NCBI GenBank assembly: GCA_002343455.1
Contig: DDSR01000386.1
Location: 1-6,724, forward strand
DNA: 6,724 nt
Source of the DNA: Deltaproteobacteria bacterium UBA2385
GTDB lineage: Bacteria; Myxococcota_A; UBA796; UBA2385
Direction: 5' to 3'
Shown here piece after piece: positions 1 to 5,066 of the stretch (positions are counted from its first letter, which is position 1; each line of letters opens with the position of its first letter). The notes below the pieces were generated by a model that saw only the letters and a program-made list of their open reading frames with translations, was not told the DNA's origin and did no database searches. Made by a program: the position numbers and the translations under genes.

Positions 1-124
1 GCCTGCGGCCGCCCCCCCCAACCCCCGCGTCACCCTTGTCACCGAGGCGCCAGATCCCTGGCTTGATGCGTGATCCTGGGAGGCGCCCCGGCGCCACGGG
101 TACCCAGCCGGCAGAGCCCGGGGT
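1..124. other. Non-coding stretch downstream of the CNB operon
   Basis: No supportable gene lies between the left edge and the end of the second CNB gene. The stretch has two C runs near positions 11-25 and a pair of GGCGCC boxes at 82-87 and 90-95. The boxes could form a short hairpin in the minus-strand transcript of the CNB operon, but no T-rich tract follows, so I do not call it a terminator. Confidence 0.5.
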
Positions 125-688
125 TCAGACCTGCGACAAGCCCTTGAGCAGCCGCTCCTCGGCGTCGTCCGGCAGAATGCTGTCCTCGGCGTCGCCGTCC
201 TCGTCGTCTCCCTCGCGCCACTCCTCGGCCACGTTGGCGTCGACCGCCAGGCTGGCCACGGCCGCCGTCGCCTGGGCGAGCTGCTGGCACATCGCCACGA
301 TCAGCGCGCGGCGGAAGGGCGAGGCCACCTCGAACTCGCCCGTGCGCATGATCACGCGGGCGCGGCGGGCCGACATCTGCAGCAGCGTCACCGGCCCCTG
401 GGCGCGGATGCTGGCCGTGCGGTCGGTCACCGAGAGCACGCCGACATGGCCGAAGAAGCAGGGGGCCGTCAGCTCGGCCACGATGTGCTCTCGCCCGCTG
501 TTGCTGCGCTTGCGCACCTGCACCGTGCCCTGCGCCAGCACGTAGAGCGTGTCGGCGGGCGCGCCCTCGTGGCAGATCAGCTCGCCATCGGCGAAAGAGG
601 CCGACTCGAACTGGGCCGCGAGCTGGCCGAGCGCGGTCGGGCCGGCCTCCCGCAGGCCCGCCAGGGAGGCCAGGACATCGGCGCTCAT
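125..688 (-). CDS. Single cyclic-nucleotide-binding-domain protein, altered phosphate cassette, acidic tail
   Basis: A 187-residue cytosolic protein. Residues about 20-115 form a CNB (CRP/FNR sensor) beta roll: FADGELICHEGAPADTLYVL (32-51) is the typical entry strand and glycine turn. The phosphate-binding cassette lies at about 79-95, with G80, R90 and T91 kept. The position that is glutamate in cAMP-binding members, just after the cassette glycine, is H81 here. Helices follow to about 150, then a strongly acidic tail (155-178). No helix-turn-helix is visible, so this is not a CRP-type regulator; it may sense a ligand or act through a partner. The ATG at 686-688 is chosen because AAGGAGG lies 7 nt upstream and it overlaps the previous stop as ATGA, implying translational coupling. 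The ligand and role are unknown; the modified cassette may bind a different ligand or none. Confidence 0.85.
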   Translation of the reverse strand: MSADVLASLAGLREAGPTALGQLAAQFESASFADGELICHEGAPADTLYVLAQGTVQVRKRSNSGREHIVAELTAPCFFGHVGVLSVTDRTASIRAQGPVTLLQMSARRARVIMRTGEFEVASPFRRALIVAMCQQLAQATAAVASLAVDANVAEEWREGDDEDGDAEDSILPDDAEERLLKGLSQV

Positions 689-1215
689 GGGCTCTCCTCC
701 TTCTGGTACATGCGCATCAGCTCGTCCAGCAATCCGCCGGACTTGTGCGTGTCCAACAGCTCGGCCAGCGCCTCGTTCGTGTACTGCATGCGCAGCGAGA
801 CCGCCTGAAGCACCGCCCGCTCCAGCGACTCGGCCGCCGGGTGCTGCTCGGCGATCAGCTCGTCGTAGGCCGCCCGGGGCAGCAGGGCGGCCAGGCCGGG
901 GCTGGAGGCCACCACATCCGCCGTGCGGGGGCGGCTGGGGTCGAAGAAGCTGACCTCGCCCAGCACCGAGCCCGGGTCCAGGATCGCCACCAGGTAGCGC
1001 TTGTCGCCCGCGCGGGCGTAGACGTCGGCGAAGCCTTCCAGCAGCAGGAAGAGGTCGCTGTTGCGGTCCCCGGCGCGGATCAGCACGTCGCCCGACTCGA
1101 AGGGCAGCGAGCGGAAGCGCCAGAGCAGCGAGTCCTGGGCGGCCCGATCGAGGCCCGCCAGGAGGGGCGTCGAGCGGAGCGGCTGTTCGATCGAGGGGTC
1201 GAGGGTCGGCGCCAT
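685..1215 (-). CDS. Single cyclic-nucleotide-binding-domain protein
   Basis: A 176-residue cytosolic protein, first gene of a two-gene operon. Residues about 18-115 are a CNB beta roll: LPFESGDVLIRAGD (37-50) is the entry strand and turn, SDLFLLLEGFADVYA (53-67) the next strands. GEVSFFDPSRPRTADV (86-101) is a good phosphate-binding cassette with G86, E87, R97 and T98 in the cAMP/cGMP-binding pattern. Helices follow to the C terminus. There is no HTH, kinase, channel or GGDEF domain, so output must go through a partner, plausibly the co-translated downstream CNB protein. The ATG at 1213-1215 has AGGA 6 nt upstream; the TGA overlaps the next ATG by 4 nt. Family assignment is strong; the biological role is not known from the sequence. 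Confidence 0.87.
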   Translation of the reverse strand: MAPTLDPSIEQPLRSTPLLAGLDRAAQDSLLWRFRSLPFESGDVLIRAGDRNSDLFLLLEGFADVYARAGDKRYLVAILDPGSVLGEVSFFDPSRPRTADVVASSPGLAALLPRAAYDELIAEQHPAAESLERAVLQAVSLRMQYTNEALAELLDTHKSGGLLDELMRMYQKEESP

Positions 1216-1394
1216 GCGGGATCCTGCTTGCTCGGCCCTTCTTAGCAGAGTGCGGACGCCGTGTCCCCTCGCTCAATGTCCGGCCCGCCTTGACGGGAGC
1301 GTCCAGGGTGGTGATGCTGTACTCGTTCTCTGACAGCGCTGACCTCTCCCGGGCCTCCCCAAGGCCTGGAGCTGGGAGGTGACTGTTCCATCTT
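1216..1394. promoter_or_regulatory. Divergent intergenic region between the CNB operon and ssrA
   Basis: This 179-bp gap must hold both the minus-strand promoter of the CNB operon and the plus-strand promoter of ssrA. For ssrA the best sigma70-like pair I can see is TTGACG at 1290-1295 and GATGCT at 1313-1318 (17-bp spacer). The -10 box is poor. If used, it would give a leader of about 70 nt to be removed at position 1395, as RNase P does with tmRNA precursors. ACCTCTC (1342-1348) can pair with GGGAGGT (1374-1380). For the minus strand only a weak TTGAGC-like box is seen. Exact promoters are not settled. Confidence 0.35.
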
Positions 1395-1770
1395 GGGGGC
1401 GCAACGGTTTCGACGGGGTTGTGACCTTTCGAGGCTGCGTGTCGAGGTGCTTTGCCCTCGTAAAACTCGAAGCAAAAAACCATAAGTGCCAACAACAACA
1501 AGCACTTCGCTCTCGCCGCCTAACAAGGCCGCTTGAGTCGTTCGGCCCCCCTGCGCCAGGGTGGGGGGAACCGGGCGTAAACAATCCTGGATAGTCCCGA
1601 TCCGTCACGTGGCGTGGCGATGGGGGACGATAAATAATCAACAATTCGCCAACAACGTCGGTCTAGGGCGTGGTCCTGGACCTGGCCGGCGTCGAACTCC
1701 AGGACCTACACACGTAGACGCCGACATCGGGCAGCTTCGGACGCGGGTTCGACTCCCGCCGCCTCCACCA
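1395..1770 (+). ncRNA. ssrA: Transfer-messenger RNA (tmRNA, one-piece)
   Basis: A 376-nt one-piece tmRNA that, with SmpB, rescues ribosomes stalled on broken mRNAs and tags the nascent peptide for proteolysis. The 5' end GGGGGCGCAACGGTTTCGAC has the canonical tmRNA start. GGGGGCG (1395-1401) pairs fully with CGCCTCC (1760-1766), followed by discriminator A and encoded CCA. The G3-U70 wobble needed for alanine charging is present. The T arm is GCGGG-TTCGACT-CCCGC (1743-1759). The long helix H2 closes through CTGCGTGT (1435-1442) with ACACGTAG (1710-1717), and a 9-bp stem, GGTCCTGGA (1672-1680) with TCCAGGACC (1698-1706), fits one of the 3' pseudoknots. A-rich single-stranded stretches surround the tag frame. 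The intact stems argue that the gene is functional. Confidence 0.97.
1488..1523 (+). other. tmRNA proteolysis-tag reading frame
   Basis: The mRNA-like segment of ssrA. The resume codon GCC at 1488-1490 follows TAAGT, matching the usual spacing upstream of the resume alanine codon. It continues GCC AAC AAC AAC AAG CAC TTC GCT CTC GCC GCC and stops at TAA (1521-1523). With the alanine carried by the tmRNA the tag is (A)ANNNKHFALAA. The C-terminal ALAA is the conserved degron read by ClpXP/ClpAP-type proteases; the N-terminal AN pair is typical of SspB-type recognition. The NNNKH middle differs from the widely known enterobacterial tag. Confidence 0.93.
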
Positions 1771-1780
1771 TTTGCAAATG
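1769..1780. repeat. 12-bp perfect palindrome at the ssrA 3' end
   Basis: CATTTGCAAATG is a perfect palindrome whose first two bases are the last two of the tmRNA CCA end. It is AT-rich against a very GC-rich background. It may belong to the transcription end of ssrA or to an integration junction; it could also be chance. Confidence 0.5.
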
Positions 1781-1782
1781 AG

Positions 1783-1811
1783 CTCCGCCCGGCCTCACCC
1801 GCCGGGCGGAG
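1783..1811. terminator. 11-bp GC hairpin between ssrA and the convergent toxin gene
   Basis: CTCCGCCCGGC (1783-1793) and GCCGGGCGGAG (1801-1811) are perfectly complementary around a 7-nt loop. The hairpin lies 13 nt after the tmRNA CCA end, and the toxin gene ends at 1870 from the other side, so it is well placed as a two-way terminator. The plus-strand flank TCAATT is only modestly T-rich and the minus-strand flank CTCATTTGC likewise, so termination efficiency is uncertain. Confidence 0.6.
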
Positions 1812-1869
1812 TCAATTGGGTAGAGGACGTTCGGGCGGTGCCTGCGAGGTGCACGGGCGACGCCAAGGC

Positions 1870-2700
1870 CTACGCGAGGAGCGCCGAACAGAAGCTCCCC
1901 ACGGCGAGGACCGCGTCTGCTCGAAGTGTGGTGCCGTCGAGATCGTTGTGGTCAATAAGCATCTGATCCGCGTAGGCCTCGGGGCACTGGGCACCAGGGG
2001 TGCCGAAGTTCGCCTGGAGGTCGCCGAGCGCCGAGCGCAGCATTCCGAGGTCGCCCCGGAACAGGTCGAGGACCCTCCGGGCCGCCTGCTCCGGCCCGCC
2101 CTGGTCGTTGTGGAGCAGCACGAAAGCGATGTCGTACCAGTCTTTCGTCTTGCGGCGGGAGTAGGCCGCCGCGCACTTCGCGAGGAGGAACCCGGCCAGC
2201 CCGGTGACGTTCACCTCAGCGATGTGTCGCACGCCGCCGATCTTCGCTGCGAGGCTGCGGACCTGGATGTCCTTCGCGGCGAACCCCGTCCCGCGCAGGT
2301 TCGCCGCGCCGAGGGACTCGCACCCGTCGAACACGATCTGAGCGCCCGAGACCTGGTCCTCCAGGTCGGCCAGCAGCTCGAACTTGATCACGGCGCCCTG
2401 CTCGGGACCGTCGGCTTTCCAGCGCCAGATCCGCTCGCCGTCGGGCTCGAACTCCGCGTTCAGCATGGCCAGCTCCAGCCTCCGCGTCTGGACGGAGCCG
2501 CAGGCGATCTCGAGATCGACCTGGACGTCCACGTCGGTGGTGCCCGCGTGCTGGTAGCCACTCCCCGTGCACAGCAGCTCGGGGACGAGGCCGCCGAGCA
2601 CGACGAACTCGGGGCGCCCGCCGTAGTGGTGGACGACACGCACCAGCGCGCGCTCTGCGGCGCGTCGCGCGGCCCGGCTGCGCTCAGGCTCGTCGGCCAT
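1870..2700 (-). CDS. AbiEii-like nucleotidyltransferase toxin (type IV toxin-antitoxin)
   Basis: A 276-residue protein of the AbiEii/AbiGii (MenT-like) nucleotidyltransferase family. Characterised members inhibit growth by transferring nucleotides, in MenT toxins onto tRNA 3' ends. The polymerase-beta-type core is visible: FVVLGGLVPELL (32-43) holds the GG motif (G36, G37), and TTDVDVQVDLEI (54-65) holds the metal-binding D56-x-D58. Further on, AKCAAAYSRRKTKDWYDI (174-191) matches the family's late basic/acidic motif (K186, D187, D190). Length fits the family. The ATG at 2698-2700 sits inside the end of the antitoxin gene (17-bp overlap) with GGAGG at 2707-2711, six bases away, so the two are translationally coupled. 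It converges on ssrA. All recognisable active-site residues are intact. The exact substrate cannot be told from the sequence. Confidence 0.85.
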   Translation of the reverse strand: MADEPERSRAARRAAERALVRVVHHYGGRPEFVVLGGLVPELLCTGSGYQHAGTTDVDVQVDLEIACGSVQTRRLELAMLNAEFEPDGERIWRWKADGPEQGAVIKFELLADLEDQVSGAQIVFDGCESLGAANLRGTGFAAKDIQVRSLAAKIGGVRHIAEVNVTGLAGFLLAKCAAAYSRRKTKDWYDIAFVLLHNDQGGPEQAARRVLDLFRGDLGMLRSALGDLQANFGTPGAQCPEAYADQMLIDHNDLDGTTLRADAVLAVGSFCSALLA

Positions 2701-3700
2701 TCATCACCTCCCACAAGTGCTCTGCTGCCTCTTCGCCTCGAACGCCCACGGTCCGGAGGTCGACGTAGACACGCGGCCAGGGCGCGACCCTCAGGCCGCC
2801 GACCTCGGTCGCCAGGTGTCGCACGCCCTGGGTCGGCATGGGCCTCAGGGTGAGGCGGCCGCCCTCGATCGGCCGGAGTCCGACCTCGCTGGCGGCGGCT
2901 TCGAGGCCCGCCAGGGTGTCGCTGTCGACGTAGACCTCGGTGGCGCCGATGGCGGTCAGGTAGGGGCCCAGCACCGCAGCCGCGGCCGCCCCCGTCGCGC
3001 ACCAGCCCACCTCGCGGCTCGTCCACTTCCGGCCCGCCTCGACGAGGCTCGCCACGGGATCGCGCCAGGTCACACCGATCTGGAGGCTCACCGCGGGTCG
3101 AAGCGCTTCGGCCGCCTGGGCGTACGCTGCAAGCAGCGCCCGCGCGTCGCGCACCCGCCGCGCGGATCCGCGCCCACGCGCAGCGTCGGCTTCTAGCAGG
3201 TCCAGCTCGGCGAGCGAGCGCAGGGCGGTGGTGCAGCTCCCGGTCGACAGGCCGGTGGCCTCCCGCGTCTTCGACACGGTGGGCTCTGCGCCACAGAGCA
3301 CGCTCTCCGCCACGGCCAGAACGGCCGGCGTCCACCGGGCCTGTGCGGGCGACGACGGAGCGCGATGCCCGGACTTGGAGACGATGATGGTGCCCAGGGC
3401 GACCTCGGCCGCCCCGGTCTCGTCCACCCAGGACACGCCGGCCTTCGCCAGCGCGTCGCGAGCCCCTGGCGACAGGTGCCGCCCTACGACGACGTCCAGA
3501 CGCTCGGAGGCGTCCAGCGCTCGCCGAACGTCGCCAAGGTCTCCTTCGCCGACCCACTTCACCTGAATGACCCGTTCACCGAGGACGAAGTCGGGGCCCA
3601 AAGGTCCGGCGCTGACCTTCAACCGAACGGCGGGCGGAAGGACATCCAGGAATGCCTGCTCGGCGCGGTTCGGGGCTCGGGATGGCTTGCGGCGGGTCAT
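2684..3700 (-). CDS. AbiEi-like antitoxin with winged helix and nuclease-like N terminus
   Basis: A 338-residue protein that fits the AbiEi antitoxin family: a DNA-binding repressor of its own operon and the neutraliser of the following AbiEii-like toxin. Residues about 15-110 form an alpha/beta segment, PDFVLGERVIQVKWVGEG (36-53), with a D37...Q46-x-K48 pattern like PD-(D/E)xK nucleases, then LSPGARDALAKAGVSWVDE (76-94), typical of this family. A winged helix follows at about 123-195 (WTPAVLAVAESVL; the SKTREATGLSTGSCTTALRS stretch is the HTH). The C-terminal region (about 205-338) ends in WPRVYVDL and GEEAAEHL, which resemble AbiEi C-terminal nucleotidyltransferase-like domains. ATG at 3698-3700 has only a weak Shine-Dalgarno (GGA). 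Family assignment is by pattern recognition and partnership with the toxin. Confidence 0.78.
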   Translation of the reverse strand: MTRRKPSRAPNRAEQAFLDVLPPAVRLKVSAGPLGPDFVLGERVIQVKWVGEGDLGDVRRALDASERLDVVVGRHLSPGARDALAKAGVSWVDETGAAEVALGTIIVSKSGHRAPSSPAQARWTPAVLAVAESVLCGAEPTVSKTREATGLSTGSCTTALRSLAELDLLEADAARGRGSARRVRDARALLAAYAQAAEALRPAVSLQIGVTWRDPVASLVEAGRKWTSREVGWCATGAAAAAVLGPYLTAIGATEVYVDSDTLAGLEAAASEVGLRPIEGGRLTLRPMPTQGVRHLATEVGGLRVAPWPRVYVDLRTVGVRGEEAAEHLWEVMNGRRA

Positions 3701-3704
3701 CGGG

Positions 3705-3748
3705 AATGTCCAGTCGAGACGAATACCTCAATGTGCCACTGAAGTATA
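3705..3748 (-). promoter_or_regulatory. Putative promoter and operator of the toxin-antitoxin operon
   Basis: Read on the minus strand, TATACT (complement of 3743-3748) is a good -10 box about 43 bp before the antitoxin ATG; the -35 region is weak. Just downstream lies TCAGTGGCACATTGA (3728-3742), an inverted repeat with 6-bp arms, one mismatch and a 3-bp centre, covering the expected transcription start. A related half-site occurs twice: TGGCACATT (3730-3738) and TGGACATT (3705-3712). AbiEi proteins are known to repress their own promoters through inverted repeats, so this is the natural binding region. The promoter overlaps the last codons of the upstream HTH gene, where G+C drops. Confidence 0.5.
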
Positions 3749-4018
3749 GCGAACGGGTGAGGTTTCGGCCACCGCTACCTGGCGCCGCGCAGCGCCCGGA
3801 CCGGCCTCGGCGCGCGGCTCGGCGGGCGCCTGAGGCTCCGCCTGCTCACGTCGCCTCAGTGCCGCCGACACCGTCTCCCTGCTCACCCCGCACGCCCGCG
3901 CCCGCTCCGCCCCGCTCCGGTACCGCCCCTCGGCCAGCCACCGCCTCCACCCCTCCGCGCCGCCCGTCGTCCTCAGCACCACCCGCACACCCTCGACCTC
4001 CCCCGGTCGCCCCTGCAT
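3728..4018 (-). CDS. Small helix-turn-helix protein, family not recognised
   Basis: A 96-residue protein ending 27 bp before the antitoxin start on the same strand. Residues about 22-58 look like a homeodomain-type HTH: GWRRWLAEGRYRSG, then ERARACGVSRETVSAALRRR (38-57), where CGVSRETVSAAL is a typical turn and recognition helix. After residue 60 comes a Pro/Ala/Glu-rich tail with no obvious fold. Third positions are almost all G or C until the last 15 codons, where the toxin-antitoxin promoter begins. The ATG at 4016-4018 has no clear Shine-Dalgarno; a GTG at 3986-3988 has GGGGGAGG 8 nt upstream and may be the true start (86 residues). It could be a regulator of the neighbouring genes, or the N-terminal DNA-binding piece of a lost recombinase or transposase. 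Confidence 0.55.
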   Translation of the reverse strand: MQGRPGEVEGVRVVLRTTGGAEGWRRWLAEGRYRSGAERARACGVSRETVSAALRRREQAEPQAPAEPRAEAGPGAARRQVAVAETSPVRYTSVAH

Positions 4019-4043
4019 CGGGATGCCGCGTGGTCGCGCTGAG

Positions 4044-4058
4044 CAGCTCGAAGAGCTG
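4044..4058. promoter_or_regulatory. 15-bp palindrome upstream of the HTH gene
   Basis: CAGCTC-GAA-GAGCTG is a perfect inverted repeat with 6-bp arms and a 3-bp centre. It lies 25 bp upstream of the HTH gene's ATG on the minus strand, where an operator for autoregulation would sit. No clear -10/-35 pair is visible beside it. Confidence 0.35.
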
Positions 4059-4098
4059 ATGGTGAAGTCGGGCGGTTCACGACGCCAAGATCATCGCA

Positions 4099-4228
4099 GG
4101 ATGACCGCTCATCCCCCCGGAAACCTGGACTCATGCCAGGTTTCTGCCAGGATACCCATTCATCCCCCTCGTAACCTGGCCTCAATCCAAGTTGGTGGCG
4201 GGATGACCGCTCATCCCCCCGGAAACCT
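4099..4228. repeat. Three repeats with exact 51-bp spacing, rich in palindromes
   Basis: A 28-bp core occurs at 4099-4126, 4150-4177 and 4201-4228, so starts are exactly 51 bp apart. The first and third cores are identical over 28/28 bases; the middle one matches at 21 of 28. Each begins with a palindrome of the form GGAT-N8-ATCC (GGATGACCGCTCATCC in the outer copies, GGATACCCATTCATCC in the middle one) followed by a C run and ACCT. After the first core, AAACCTGG (4121-4128) and CCAGGTTT (4136-4143) form a perfect 8-bp inverted repeat with a 7-nt loop. The equivalent in the second unit, AACCTGG (4173-4179) and CCAAGTT (4187-4193), has one mismatch. The 23-bp linkers are also related. This could be a multi-site protein-binding array, or the repeated terminus of a mobile element (IS21-family ends are built this way). 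Confidence 0.85.
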
Positions 4229-4351
4229 AGCCCCCAACAGACTCCTGGCACATCACCGACCCCGCCGTGGTCCAGTGCCGGGGCCGGCGCTGTACGGTCG
4301 AGCCTCCACCTCTACTGGTGCACCACCGACGACGGCGACGAGGACTGGTTC

Positions 4352-4675
4352 ATGGTGGCCCCCTCCGCCCGTCAGGCGGCGCGGCTGCACGAGGATGCCG
4401 AGGGGTACGAGGAGGGCGAGGCTCGGGCCGAGCGGGTCGCCGAGGTGCCCGCGGGGGTGCGAGCCGAGCCTGGCTGGCCGAACCGGGCCACCATCGAGGC
4501 CTGCGGCGGAGAGCTCCTGCCGTACTGCCCCGCCGGCGGGCCAAGGGACGCGGCGCTACGCGATGCGCTGCGGCAGCGTGGAAGGGTGGTGCGCATCGGC
4601 GACCGGGTCTTCGTAGAGGGCGACATGGTGAGCGCCTGGGTGCAGGAACGCCCGGATGTGGAGCCGGAGGGCTGA
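4352..4675 (+). CDS. Small acidic hypothetical protein
   Basis: A 107-residue cytosolic protein that I cannot assign to a named family. It begins with MVAPSARQAARLHEDAEGYE (1-20), an acidic amphipathic stretch, and has a second half NRATIEACGGELLPYCP (44-60) and ALRDALRQRGRVVRIGDRVF (68-87) that looks like a compact alpha/beta fold. No catalytic motif, signal peptide or membrane segment is visible. The ATG at 4352-4354 is supported by GAGGA at 4340-4344, 7 nt upstream; it is the first usable start after an in-frame TAA at 4172. The codons just upstream (4301-4351) still read like protein (HLYWCTTDDGDEDWF), so the original N terminus may be longer and now lost. It sits between the repeat array and hsdR, in the same orientation as hsdR. 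Confidence 0.5.
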   Translation: MVAPSARQAARLHEDAEGYEEGEARAERVAEVPAGVRAEPGWPNRATIEACGGELLPYCPAGGPRDAALRDALRQRGRVVRIGDRVFVEGDMVSAWVQERPDVEPEG

Positions 4676-5066
4676 GATCAGACCGGCGATCCCAGCGGCG
4701 ACGAGGGCCAGAAGTCCGTGACGTACACCGAGGTGCTTCGGCAGCATCGCCTGCTCGACGCCCTCGGAACCTGTCAAAGAAAATGGGACATGGGGTGGAA
4801 GATTCTACGGAAGCGGGAGCGAAGGAAGGTGGCGCGCTCCAGGTCGAGCTCAAGTCCCTCGCGCTCCGCTCGGCTCAGCACCCTGCCGGGATCCTGCTTC
4901 CGAATGCCCTGCGGCCGTCTGACCGAAGCCCCCTCCCCTCCAGGCACCTGCTGCGCAGTGCTAAGCTCCCGGCCCCGAACCCCTTGGTTGGTTGTCCGGC
5001 TGTTGATCGCCGCCGGCCCCGGCCCGAAGCCCCACTGGGGCCCTTCCCGGAGCAGCTACCCCGCTC
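4676..5066. other. Intergenic stretch before hsdR, no convincing gene
   Basis: No gene can be supported in these 391 bases. Right after the stop of the small upstream gene, the same frame stays open and from a GTG at 4718 reads VTYTEVLRQHRLLDALG, which is protein-like, before running at 4772-4790 into TGTCAAAGAAAATGGGACA, an AT-rich block. After that block the reading frames lose coding character. This suggests a gene remnant cut by an insertion or rearrangement. Near hsdR there is a short hairpin GCCCC-ACT-GGGGC (5029-5041) and a GGAG at 5049-5052. The hsdR promoter must lie here but I see no clear -35/-10 pair. Confidence 0.5.

Noticed and set aside
82..95. GGCGCC boxes as terminator of the CNB operon
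   Set aside because: Short arms, a 2-nt gap and no T-rich tract on the minus strand.
689..1501. N-terminal extension of the second CNB protein back to 1501 on the minus strand
   Set aside because: The stretch before the ATG at 686-688 is low-complexity Arg/Pro/Ala/Gly sequence overlapping the first CNB gene and the 5' part of ssrA; the internal ATG has a perfect Shine-Dalgarno.
1561..2853. Plus-strand open frame of 430 codons
   Set aside because: It begins inside the tmRNA and runs antisense through the toxin gene; no recognisable protein pattern.
2460..3557. Minus-strand open frame of 365 codons overlapping the antitoxin
   Set aside because: Arg/Gly/Ala-rich frame-shifted shadow of the antitoxin and the start of the toxin gene.
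3941..3951. Second copy of the ssrA end (CCGCCTCCACC) as an attachment site
   Set aside because: Only 11 GC-rich bases match, they lie inside the HTH gene, and the T-arm part of ssrA is not repeated.
4099..4228. CRISPR array
   Set aside because: Only three repeats, the middle one diverged, with 23-bp linkers that are related to each other rather than unique spacers.
3973..4251. 92-residue minus-strand frame across the 51-bp repeats
   Set aside because: Its apparent 17-residue repeat follows from the DNA repeat period; differences between units are mostly amino-acid changing and the frame overlaps the HTH gene out of phase.
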